This document shows, piece after piece, positions 6,495 to 14,357 of a DNA stretch of 17,567 bases (position 1 is the first letter of the stretch; every line of letters starts with the position of its first letter). Under the pieces are notes generated by a model. That model made no database searches, was not told where the DNA came from, and saw only the letters and a program-made list of their open reading frames with translations. The position numbers were made by a program, and so were the translations under genes. Source of the stretch: an uncultured Oscillospiraceae bacterium. GTDB lineage: Bacteria; Bacillota; Clostridia; Oscillospirales; Acutalibacteraceae. Location: positions 1-17,567 of the forward strand of contig CAJKBW010000063.1 of NCBI GenBank assembly GCA_905198295.1, given 5' to 3'.

Positions 6495-6523
6495 TGCCTG
6501 CATGGTGGAGGTGAGAATGGATT

Positions 6524-7015
6524 ATGGAAGAAATGCGGGTATATGTAGCGAACCTCGGCAAATACAACGAGGGCGAGCTTGTCGGCGACTGGTTTGAACC
6601 GCCCATAGACTATGACGAAATGGCGGAGCGCATCGGCCTGAACGAATTTTACGAGGAATACGCCATCCACGACTACGAGCTGCCCTTTGAGATAGACGAG
6701 TACACGCCTATTGAGGAAGTCAACCGCCTGTGTGAAATGGTGGAGGATTTGCCGGAGTATATCCAGGATAATTTACGTGAACTGCAAGGCTATTTCAGCA
6801 GTATTGAGGATTTGTGCGACCATCAGGACGACATTATCTATTACCCCGGCTGCGAAGATATGGCGGATGTAGCGCGTCAAATGGTGGAGGAAGGTTATAT
6901 CTCCGTACCAGACCACCTGATATACTACTTTGACTATGAAGCGTATGGGCGCGACTTATCTATGGAGGGTACGTTTGTTGAAACGCGGAATGGTGTGTTT
7001 GAGATCGCAGTTTAA
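6524..7015 (+). CDS. ardA: Antirestriction protein ArdA (Tn916 Orf18-like)
   Basis: A 163-residue acidic DNA mimic that binds and inhibits type I restriction-modification enzymes, protecting the element as it enters a new cell. The N-terminus MRVYVANLGKYNEGELVGDWF and the motif NEFYEEYAIHDYELPF are hallmarks of Tn916-type ArdA, and the many Asp and Glu residues along the chain fit the DNA-mimic fold. Length is close to Tn916 Orf18. The ATG at 6524 has GGAGGTG (6507-6513) 10 bases upstream; an internal ATG at 6533 (MRVYVA) is an alternative. The location between the relaxase segment and tcpE is as in Tn916. Confidence 0.95.
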   Translation: MEEMRVYVANLGKYNEGELVGDWFEPPIDYDEMAERIGLNEFYEEYAIHDYELPFEIDEYTPIEEVNRLCEMVEDLPEYIQDNLRELQGYFSSIEDLCDHQDDIIYYPGCEDMADVARQMVEEGYISVPDHLIYYFDYEAYGRDLSMEGTFVETRNGVFEIAV

Positions 7016-7062
7016 CCGTTTTCTCTTTCGCCCGCCGCTGTGAGAATGGTGTGGGGGTGTGT

Positions 7063-7101
7063 CCGGCTGTGGGTAACTGCATGGCAGTTATCCATAACCG
7101 G
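7063..7101. repeat. Long hairpin downstream of ardA
   Basis: Bases 7063-7080 pair with 7084-7101 around a 3-base ATG loop: CCGG, one mismatch, then TGTGGGTAACTGC against GCAGTTATCCATA with G-U pairs, then CCGG. No T-run follows directly, so it is not a standard terminator. It could be an mRNA processing or stability element, or part of a single-strand origin for rolling-circle replication. The first half of the spacer (7016-7062) shows nothing else. Confidence 0.6.
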
Positions 7102-7106
7102 GCGCA

Positions 7107-7170
7107 GGGGGCGAGGAAAGACGCAGGCGGCGTGGGCCTCGTTCCTCGCCCCCTTACCCATATATTTTTG
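7107..7170 (+). terminator. Strong hairpin before the radical SAM gene, possible terminator or attenuator
   Basis: GGGGGCGAGGAA (7107-7118) pairs perfectly with TTCCTCGCCCCC (7142-7153) over 12 bp. The 23-base loop itself holds short complementary pieces (ACGC and GCGT). A short T-run (TTTTT) follows at 7165-7169, about 11 bases after the stem, too far for an ideal terminator. It lies 20-40 bases before the start of the next gene, so attenuation or structural control of translation is also possible. Confidence 0.45.
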
Positions 7171-7190
7171 GAAAACAGGAGTTAGAACAA

Positions 7191-8096
7191 ATGAATCATA
7201 CTAAAGATGCCCGCCGTATCGGCCTTGTCGATGTGGACGGGCACAACGGTTTCCCGAACCTTGCGTTGATGCGGATTTCTGCATGGCACAAGGCACTGGG
7301 TGATATGGTCGAGTGGTGGGACGGGATGCTGCCCTATGACCGCATCTATATGAGCAAGGTGTTTACCTTTTCACCGGATAACGATACGGTCATGCAGTCG
7401 GATGAGATCATCAGGGGCGGTACCGGGTACAGGGATTACGGCAGCCTGCCGGAGGAAATAGAAGCCATGCCGCCGGACTACTCGATTTACCCGCGTTACC
7501 CGTATGCTGTCGGTTTCCTTACGCGCGGCTGTATCCGTTCCTGCCCGTGGTGTATCGTCCCGCGCAAAGAGGGCGGCATCCGCCCTGCCGCGACATGGCA
7601 GGAGATCAAGCGTCCGGACAGCCGGACGATCATTTTTTTGGACAATAATGTGCTGGCGCACGAGCACGGTTTGCAACAGATAGAGGAAATGGGCCATGCG
7701 GATGTGAAAGTGGATTTCAACCAAGGGTTAGACACCCGGCTTATTACACCGGAGATCGCCGCAATGCTCGCTAAGCTGCATTGGGTGAAGTATGTGCGGC
7801 TGTCCTGTGATACGTCTGATATGCTGCCTGTGATCGCGCAGGCCGTCGCCTATCTGCGGGAAGCCGGTATCGGTACACACCGCCTGTGGTCGTATATGCT
7901 GGTGCAGGATGTAGAGGAAGCGTATCACCGCGCGCTTGTCTTGAAAGCATTAGGCATCCAGCCATTCGCACAGCCGTACCGGGACTATGACGGCGGGTGT
8001 GAGCCGACAGCAGAACAAAAGCGGTTTGCCCGCTGGGTAAACCGCAAAGAAATATTCTATACCTGCGGCTGGCATGAGTACCGCAGACGGAAATAG
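7191..8096 (+). CDS. Radical SAM protein of unknown function
   Basis: A 301-residue iron-sulfur enzyme. The signature CIRSCPWC gives Cys114, Cys118 and Cys121 (CX3CX2C), which would bind a 4Fe-4S cluster and S-adenosylmethionine to make a 5'-deoxyadenosyl radical. The N-terminal 50 residues (VDVDGHNGFPNLALMRISAWHK and GDMVEWW) resemble the N-terminal part of MiaB- and B12-type radical SAM proteins, but a proper B12 motif is not evident. FLDNNVLA, DFNQGLDTRLIT and YVRLSCDT fit strands of the partial TIM barrel. No extra C-terminal cluster domain is obvious. AGGAG lies 9 bases before the ATG. It sits between ardA and tcpE, where Tn916 has no such gene, and continues directly into the mating-pore genes. 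The substrate is unknown. Confidence 0.88.
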   Translation: MNHTKDARRIGLVDVDGHNGFPNLALMRISAWHKALGDMVEWWDGMLPYDRIYMSKVFTFSPDNDTVMQSDEIIRGGTGYRDYGSLPEEIEAMPPDYSIYPRYPYAVGFLTRGCIRSCPWCIVPRKEGGIRPAATWQEIKRPDSRTIIFLDNNVLAHEHGLQQIEEMGHADVKVDFNQGLDTRLITPEIAAMLAKLHWVKYVRLSCDTSDMLPVIAQAVAYLREAGIGTHRLWSYMLVQDVEEAYHRALVLKALGIQPFAQPYRDYDGGCEPTAEQKRFARWVNRKEIFYTCGWHEYRRRK

Positions 8097-8112
8097 AAAG
8101 AGGTGCAATGAT

Positions 8113-8508
8113 GTGAAGAAAATACGAAGTTACAGCAGTATCTGGTCTGTTGAGAAAGTCATATACGCGATCAATGATATGCGCCTGCCGTTCCCCATCA
8201 CCTTTTCGCAAATGGCTTGGTTTGTCGCCTGCGAGTTTGCGGTGCTGGCGCTGGGCGGACTGCCGCCGCTCTCCATGATAGACGGTGCGCTGCTCAAGTA
8301 TTTCGGTATCCCCGTCGGCGTCACATGGTTTATGAGCCAAAAAACGTGGGACGGCAAGAAGCCGTTCAGCTTTGTCAAGTCGTATACGGCCTACCTGCTG
8401 CGCCCTAAACAGACCTTTGCAGGCAAGGCAGTAAAATTCCGCAAGGAGAAAACAGGACAGCCCATTACGGCGGTTAGGAGCGTGATAATAGATGCAGTAT
8501 CCGATTAA
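8113..8508 (+). CDS. tcpE: Conjugation membrane protein TcpE (Tn916 Orf17-like)
   Basis: A 131-residue inner-membrane component of the mating pore, the TcpE family (Orf17 of Tn916, ConD of ICEBs1). After an N-terminal YSSIWSVEKVIYAINDMRLPFP region come two hydrophobic segments (about residues 33-51 and 56-76), then a basic cytoplasmic tail (KTWDGKKPFSFVKSYTAYLLRP). The start is GTG at 8113, with AAAGAGGTG ending 7 bases upstream. The frame runs on upstream into the radical SAM gene, but that part has no ribosome binding site of its own. The gene overlaps the start of tcpF by 17 bases, a translational coupling normal for this pair. Confidence 0.9.
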   Translation: MKKIRSYSSIWSVEKVIYAINDMRLPFPITFSQMAWFVACEFAVLALGGLPPLSMIDGALLKYFGIPVGVTWFMSQKTWDGKKPFSFVKSYTAYLLRPKQTFAGKAVKFRKEKTGQPITAVRSVIIDAVSD

Positions 8509-10939
8509 ATATATCGAAAACAACCTTGTCTGGAACCATGACGGGGAATGCTTCGCATACTATGAGCTTATCCCATACAACTACTCGTTTTTAAGTGTGG
8601 AACAGAAAGAAGCGGTACACGATGCGTTCCGTCAGCTTATCGCCCAGAACAGGGACGGCAAGATACACGCCCTGCAGATCAGCACGGAATCCAGCATCCG
8701 TGCGGCGCAGGAGCGTTCCAAGGCGTATGCTTCCGGCAACCTGCGGGAAGCGGCGCTGCGCCGCATAGACGGACAGACGGAAGCCCTTGTCTCCATGATC
8801 GGGGAAAATCAGGTGGACTACCGGTTCTATATCGGCTTCAAGCTGCTGCTGAACGAGCAGGACAGCGGGAATATCGGCCGTCAGGCGGCAAATATCTTTT
8901 CCGGTTTCCTGCGGGATGTGAACCATACCCTGATGGGTGATTTCGCATCCATGCCGAATGATGAAATACTGCGCTATCAGAAGATGGAAAAGCTGCTGGA
9001 AAGCAAGATTTCGCGCCGGTTTAAGGTGCGGCGGTTGGATAAGGATGATTTCGGCTATCTGCTGGAACACCTGTACGGGAAAAGCGGCACCGCGTATGAG
9101 GACTATGAATTTCATTTGCCCAAAAAGAAATTAAAGGGTGAAACGCTTGTCAAGCGGTACGACCTGATCAAGCCCACGCGCTGCCTGATGGAAGAATACG
9201 GGCGGTACCTGCGCATATCGCATGATGACTGTGAGGCGTATACTGCTTATTTCACGATCTCGGATGTGGTCGGGGAGCTGGATTTCCCGTCGTCCGAGAT
9301 TTTCTATTATCAGCAGCAGCAATTCACGTTCCCCGTCGATACCAGCATGAATGTTGAGATCATCACCAACAAGAAAGCCCTGTCCACTGTCCGCAATAAG
9401 AAAAAGGAATTAAAGGATTTGGACAACCATGCGTGGGAAAGCGGGGACGAGACCAGCACATCAATTGCGGAAGCACTGGACAGTGTGAATGAGCTGGAAA
9501 CCGAACTGGGGCAAAGCAAGGAAGCCATGTACAAGCTGTCCTATGTGGTGCGCGTCACCGCGCCGGACGAGGAAGAACTCAAGCGGCGGTGCAATGCGGT
9601 ACGGGATTTCTACGACGATATGAACGTCAAGCTGGTGCGCCCGGTGGGTGATATGATCGGCCTGCACCATGAGTTTATCCCGGCAAGTAAGCGGTATATG
9701 AACGACTATATCCAGTATGTTACGAGTGATTTCCTTGCGGGTCTCGGTTTCGGCGCGGCGCAGATGCTCGGGGAAAAGGACGGTATCTATCTTGCCTATG
9801 GCGTGGACACCGGCCGGAATGTGTATTTGCAGCCCGCGTTGGCCAGCCAGGGCGTGAAAGGCTCGGTCACAAACGCGCTGTCTGCGGCGTTCCTCGGCTC
9901 GCTCGGCGGCGGCAAGAGCTTTGCCAATAACCTGCTGGTGTATTACGCGGTGCTGTACGGCGCGCGGGCGCTGATCGTAGACCCGAAAGCGGAGCGCGGG
10001 AACTGGAAGCGTGATTTCCCTGAGATCGCGGACGAGATCAATATTGTCAACCTGACCTCGGACGAGCGCAACCGTGGGATGCTGGACCCCTATGTCATCA
10101 TGCGCCGCCCCAAGGACGCGGAAAGTCTTGCGATAGATATTCTCACGTTTTTAACCGGCATTTCCTCGCGGGATGGCAACCACTTCCCCATCCTGCGGCG
10201 GGCGGTGCGCACGGTCACGAACAGCAAACGGCGCGGCCTGTTCTGTGTCATTGAGGAATTACGCAAAGAGGGTTCACCGCTTGCGGTGAGTATCGCAGAC
10301 CATATTGAGAGCTTCACGGACTACGACTTTGCGCACCTGCTGTTTTCGGATGGGAACATCAAAAAGTCCATCAGCCTTGAAAAGCAGCTCAATATCATAC
10401 AGGTGGCCGATCTGGTGCTGCCGGACAAGGGTACTTCGTTTGAGGAATTTACGACGATGGAGCTTTTGTCTGTCGCCATGCTCATTGTTATCAGCACCTT
10501 TGCGCTGGATTTCATCCATACGGACAGGAGCGTGTTCAAGATCGTGGATTTGGATGAAGCATGGTCGTTCCTGAACGTGGCGCAGGGCAAGACGCTGGCA
10601 AACAAGCTGGTACGTGCAGGCCGCGCCATGAATGCAGCGGTGTATTTCGTCACGCAGAACGCGGCAGACCTCGCGGACGAAAGTCTGAAAAACAATATCG
10701 GTCTGAAATTCGCGTTCCGCAGTACGGACATTGTGGAGATCAAAAAGACGCTGGAATTTTTCGGCCTTGACCCTGAGGACGAGGGTAACCAGAAGCGGCT
10801 GCGGAACCTCGAAAACGGACAATGTCTGATGCAGGACTTATACGGGCATGTGGGCGTCGTGCAGTTCCATCCGGTGTTTGCGGATTTCCTGCATGGGTTT
10901 GACACAAAGCCGCCGATGAAAGCCGGGGTGGCAGTATGA
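8492..10939 (+). CDS. tcpF: VirB4-like conjugation ATPase TcpF (Tn916 Orf16-like)
   Basis: An 815-residue ATPase of the VirB4/TraC family (ConE in ICEBs1) that powers assembly of, or DNA movement through, the transfer channel at the inner face of the membrane. The N-terminal half carries the TcpF/Orf16 domain. The C-terminal half is the ATPase: Walker A GSLGGGKS at residues 469-476, Walker B IVDLDE at about 684-689, followed by the typical AWSFL and a VTQNAADLADESLKNNIGLKF segment as in VirB4 proteins. The length matches Tn916 Orf16. The ATG lies inside the end of tcpE, with AGGAG about 11 bases upstream. Its stop overlaps tcpH by 4 bases (ATGA). Confidence 0.95.
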   Translation: MQYPIKYIENNLVWNHDGECFAYYELIPYNYSFLSVEQKEAVHDAFRQLIAQNRDGKIHALQISTESSIRAAQERSKAYASGNLREAALRRIDGQTEALVSMIGENQVDYRFYIGFKLLLNEQDSGNIGRQAANIFSGFLRDVNHTLMGDFASMPNDEILRYQKMEKLLESKISRRFKVRRLDKDDFGYLLEHLYGKSGTAYEDYEFHLPKKKLKGETLVKRYDLIKPTRCLMEEYGRYLRISHDDCEAYTAYFTISDVVGELDFPSSEIFYYQQQQFTFPVDTSMNVEIITNKKALSTVRNKKKELKDLDNHAWESGDETSTSIAEALDSVNELETELGQSKEAMYKLSYVVRVTAPDEEELKRRCNAVRDFYDDMNVKLVRPVGDMIGLHHEFIPASKRYMNDYIQYVTSDFLAGLGFGAAQMLGEKDGIYLAYGVDTGRNVYLQPALASQGVKGSVTNALSAAFLGSLGGGKSFANNLLVYYAVLYGARALIVDPKAERGNWKRDFPEIADEINIVNLTSDERNRGMLDPYVIMRRPKDAESLAIDILTFLTGISSRDGNHFPILRRAVRTVTNSKRRGLFCVIEELRKEGSPLAVSIADHIESFTDYDFAHLLFSDGNIKKSISLEKQLNIIQVADLVLPDKGTSFEEFTTMELLSVAMLIVISTFALDFIHTDRSVFKIVDLDEAWSFLNVAQGKTLANKLVRAGRAMNAAVYFVTQNAADLADESLKNNIGLKFAFRSTDIVEIKKTLEFFGLDPEDEGNQKRLRNLENGQCLMQDLYGHVGVVQFHPVFADFLHGFDTKPPMKAGVAV

Positions 10940-13359
10940 CGTACGGGAGATATAATTTCAGACAGATAAAGCGTACAGCGGTTGCCTTGCTGATGATAAC
11001 GGCAATCGCTGTTTTGCTGTTTACTGCTTTTTGCCCGTCTGCGGGCGCGGTGGGGCTGGTGGATGATAGTGTGGATGCGGCGCACGAGTACAGCCGCTAC
11101 CCGCTGGAAAATTACCAGCTTGACTTCTACGTTGACAACGGGTGGGATTGGCTGCCGTGGAACTGGATAGACGGCATCGGCAAGCAGGTCATGTACGGCC
11201 TGTACTGCATCACCAACTTTATCTGGACGATCAACCTGTATCTTTCCAACGCATCCGGCTATCTGGTGCAGGAAGCATACGGGCTGGATTTTATTTCAGA
11301 TGCGGCGGACGAGATCGGCCGGAACATTCAGTCTATCGCAGGCATTTCGCCCAGCGGACTTTCTTCGGATGGGTTTTATGCGGGATTCCTCCTGCTGATT
11401 ATCCTGATTGTTGGCGCGTATGTGGCTTATGTTGGTCTGATAAAAAGGGAAACCACAAAGGCCGTACGCGCGGTGATGAACATGGTGATGATCTTCGTGC
11501 TGTCCGGTGCGCTGATCGCCTATGCGCCGGACTGTGTGAAGCGCCTGAACGAGTTTTCCGAGGACGTCAGCACAGCGAGCCTTTCGGTTGGGACAAAGAT
11601 CGTCCTGCCGGACGCGGAGAACAGCGGCGCGGACAGTGTGGATTTGATACGGGACAGCCTGTTTTCCATCCAGGTAAAGCAGCCGTGGCTGCTTCTGCAA
11701 TTCGGCGATACGGACACGGACGCGGTAGGCGAAGAACGCATTGATAACATCCTATCCGCGAGCCCCAGTGAAAACAATGGCGAGGATCGGGAAAACGCAG
11801 TCAAGGCCGAGATCGAGGACAACGGGAATACAAACCTCACGGTTACGAAAACGGTGAACCGGCTCGGCACAGTGTTTTTCCTGTTCCTGTTTAATATCGG
11901 CATTTCGGTGTTCGTGTTCCTGCTTACCGGCATGATGATCTTCTCGCAGGTGCTTTTCATCATCTATGCGATGTTCCTGCCGGTGTCGTTTGTGCTCAGC
12001 ATGGCGCCGACGTTCGAGGGCAGCAGCAGGCGCGCGGTAATCAAGCTGTTCAATACGATCCTGGCGCGGGCGGGTATTACGCTTGTCATCACGGTGGCTT
12101 TCAGCATTTCCACGATGCTGTACCGCATTGCAAGCGGCTATCCGTTTTTTATCATTGCGTTTTTGCAGGTGGTCGTGTTCGCGGGGATCTATTTCAAGCT
12201 GGGCGACCTGCTCAGCATATTCTCCCTCCATGACGACGGTGCCCGCGGCATGGGCAGGTATATCATGCACCGCCCGCGGATGTTCCTGCACCATCAGCTT
12301 CACAGGCTCAACCGTACCATGCGCGCGGCGACGGCCAGCAGACCGAATGATGGCGGCAGTGCGCAGAACAGCCGTTCCAGCAGCGCATCAGGGGGAGCAT
12401 ACCGGTACCGCAGTAACCGGCCGAACGGTGGAAGCAGCGGGGCATCACAGCCGGGTGCTGTACACAGTTTACCGGAAACATCTGCAAAGGAGATTACGTC
12501 TGGTGGGGTATCCCATACAGAGGGCTATGCGGATAAAGCCGTTTCGGCTGATGCAGAGAACCGCAGACCGGATGCCCCTGCGGTTTATCTGCTTGGCGCA
12601 GCGCGGCAAGTATCCGGACAGTCCGAAACGGATATGCCGCGGCAGGCAGCAGATTCGGATAGTGCAGCGCCGGACAGTGCGCACAGGGCGACAGAAAGCA
12701 ATGCGCGCCCGATGGCAGTCCCGGTTTCTCACAACTATGATATTTCGGATAGGAAAAATATGAAACAGGCGGAGCAGTCGTCCATACACGCAAGGCCGGC
12801 CGTAGCAGCTCCAGCGGCAAAGCCGGTGCAGGAGGAAGGGCAGCGGACAGCGGCAAAACAGCCTGCCCCGCCACAGCAGGAGCGCCCTGTCAGCCCGGTA
12901 CACAGTACAGAGACACAGCCGCATGAGCGTCCGGCAGCGGTGGCAGCGCCGAAACTCGTATCATCTACAGGTAATGCGTCAAGCAATCCAGCGCCGCACA
13001 AGCGTCCGCTGGCAGCACAGCCGGTAAGTACAGTCCAACAGGCCGCGCCGCAGACAGAAGCGGCAAAGCAGCCCGTCCATGTCGGGATCCGGAGGACGGA
13101 TGCAGTAAACCGTCCGGCTGTGCGGCAGGACGCAGAGGGCAAGCCTGTTATGCCTATGCAGGAAAACCATGCCGCGCGGGAACAGGACAAACCGGCGGTT
13201 TCGCGGCCTGCGGTGAAGGGTTCGGTTGTATCAAAGCGGGCTTCCGCAAAAGGGAAGGCGGGAAAGGCACAGCGGAAAAATGCTTCCTCTCCGAAAAACA
13301 GGGGGGATAGCAATACCAGCCGTACAGACAGCACGAAGGACGGGGGCGGCGGCAGATGA
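10936..13359 (+). CDS. tcpH: VirB6-like membrane protein TcpH (Tn916 Orf15-like) with long disordered tail
   Basis: An 807-residue polytopic protein forming the membrane core of the channel. Residues 1-38 look like a signal or signal-anchor, with a basic start, hydrophobic 13-31 and SAGA at about 35-38. Further hydrophobic helices lie near 84-104, 149-169, 178-196, 311-331, 333-355, 373-396 and 402-422. This arrangement fits Orf15 of Tn916, TcpH of pCW3 and ConG of ICEBs1. From about residue 460 to 807 the chain becomes a low-complexity tail rich in Pro, Ala, Gln, Ser and Arg, ending in a Lys/Arg-rich region. This tail makes up over 40 percent of the protein. The gene overlaps both tcpF and the next gene by 4 bases. 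Confidence 0.9.
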   Translation: MTYGRYNFRQIKRTAVALLMITAIAVLLFTAFCPSAGAVGLVDDSVDAAHEYSRYPLENYQLDFYVDNGWDWLPWNWIDGIGKQVMYGLYCITNFIWTINLYLSNASGYLVQEAYGLDFISDAADEIGRNIQSIAGISPSGLSSDGFYAGFLLLIILIVGAYVAYVGLIKRETTKAVRAVMNMVMIFVLSGALIAYAPDCVKRLNEFSEDVSTASLSVGTKIVLPDAENSGADSVDLIRDSLFSIQVKQPWLLLQFGDTDTDAVGEERIDNILSASPSENNGEDRENAVKAEIEDNGNTNLTVTKTVNRLGTVFFLFLFNIGISVFVFLLTGMMIFSQVLFIIYAMFLPVSFVLSMAPTFEGSSRRAVIKLFNTILARAGITLVITVAFSISTMLYRIASGYPFFIIAFLQVVVFAGIYFKLGDLLSIFSLHDDGARGMGRYIMHRPRMFLHHQLHRLNRTMRAATASRPNDGGSAQNSRSSSASGGAYRYRSNRPNGGSSGASQPGAVHSLPETSAKEITSGGVSHTEGYADKAVSADAENRRPDAPAVYLLGAARQVSGQSETDMPRQAADSDSAAPDSAHRATESNARPMAVPVSHNYDISDRKNMKQAEQSSIHARPAVAAPAAKPVQEEGQRTAAKQPAPPQQERPVSPVHSTETQPHERPAAVAAPKLVSSTGNASSNPAPHKRPLAAQPVSTVQQAAPQTEAAKQPVHVGIRRTDAVNRPAVRQDAEGKPVMPMQENHAAREQDKPAVSRPAVKGSVVSKRASAKGKAGKAQRKNASSPKNRGDSNTSRTDSTKDGGGGR

Positions 13360-14357
13360 AACTGAAATATCTTGCGCTGCCCCTTGCAGGGCTGTTTGCC
13401 GCCTTTTTCTGCCTGCTCCTGTTGGTTGCCCTCCTGTTTGCATCAGACGAGGACGGCGGCAGGGGCGGCATTTACTATGGCGGCGCAAACCTGTCTGCCG
13501 AGGTGCTGGCGCACAGGCCGATGGTGGAGCGGTACGCGGCGCAGTACGGCATTTCCGAGTACGTCGATGTCCTGCTTGCGATCATGCAGGTGGAATCCGG
13601 CGGTACGCTGGAGGACGTGATGCAGTCGTCAGAATCTATGGGCCTGCCGCCAAATTCTCTGGATACAGAAAGCTCAATCCGGCAGGGCTGTGAGTATTTC
13701 TCGGAGCTGCTTGCCAAGGCGGACCGGCTCGGCTGCGATCTGGACAGCGTGATACAGGCGTACAACTACGGCGGCGGGTTTCTGGATTATGTAGCGTCGC
13801 ACGGCGGCAAGTACAGCTTCGAACTGGCGCAGGCGTTTGCAGAGGAAAAGTCCGGCGGGGTGCGTGTTACCTACAAGAATGAAATATCCATCGCGGAAAA
13901 CGGCGGCTGGCGCTACAACTACGGCAATATGTTCTATGTCCGGCTGGTATCGGAGTATTTGTATGCCGCACAGTTTGATAACGAGACCGTAAATGCGATC
14001 ATGAATGAAGCACTGAAATACCAGGGCTGGGAATATGTCTACGGCGGTGCGTCCCCGACAACATCCTTTGACTGCTCCGGCCTGACGCAATGGTGTTATG
14101 GCGTGGCGGGTATCACGCTGCCGCGCACCGCACAGGCGCAGTATGACGTGACCCGGCACATCCCGTTCGGGGACGCCCAGCCCGGCGATCTGGTGTTCTT
14201 TCAGGGGACGTATAACTGCGGCGATTATATCACGCACGTTGGGATTTATGTGGGCGATAACCGGATGTACCACGCAGGAAACCCGATCGGGTTTGCAGAT
14301 TTGACCAGCGCCTATTGGCAGGCGCATCTGGTCTGTGCCGGACGGGTAGGACAATGA
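13356..14357 (+). CDS. tcpG: Bifunctional cell-wall hydrolase, lysozyme-like plus NlpC/P60 (TcpG, Tn916 Orf14-like)
   Basis: A 333-residue secreted or membrane-anchored peptidoglycan hydrolase that would open the wall for the mating channel. Residues 5-29 form a membrane anchor or signal. Residues about 47-165 form a lysozyme-like (SLT) domain, with catalytic Glu80 in the AIMQVESGG motif and the AYNYGGGFLDYV segment. Residues about 210-333 are an NlpC/P60 endopeptidase with Cys240 (FDCSGL), His294 (THVGIYVG) and probably His306 (MYHAG). The same two-domain layout is known for Orf14 of Tn916 and CwlT of ICEBs1, where both activities cut peptidoglycan (glycan strand and peptide). All the catalytic residues expected are present. 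It overlaps tcpH and tcpC by 4 bases each. Confidence 0.95.
   Translation: MKLKYLALPLAGLFAAFFCLLLLVALLFASDEDGGRGGIYYGGANLSAEVLAHRPMVERYAAQYGISEYVDVLLAIMQVESGGTLEDVMQSSESMGLPPNSLDTESSIRQGCEYFSELLAKADRLGCDLDSVIQAYNYGGGFLDYVASHGGKYSFELAQAFAEEKSGGVRVTYKNEISIAENGGWRYNYGNMFYVRLVSEYLYAAQFDNETVNAIMNEALKYQGWEYVYGGASPTTSFDCSGLTQWCYGVAGITLPRTAQAQYDVTRHIPFGDAQPGDLVFFQGTYNCGDYITHVGIYVGDNRMYHAGNPIGFADLTSAYWQAHLVCAGRVGQ

Noticed and set aside
7771..8523. 250-codon minus-strand frame
   Set aside because: It is opposite the radical SAM gene and tcpE, both well supported; its translation is low in recognisable structure.
10274..11085. Minus-strand frames of 182 and 254 codons
   Set aside because: These are shadows of the tcpF ATPase domain and the tcpH start.
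12316..13356. Tandem-repeat or CRISPR-like array in the tcpH tail
   Set aside because: The DNA is repetitive in codon use (Pro, Ala, Gln) but has no regular repeat unit or spacers.
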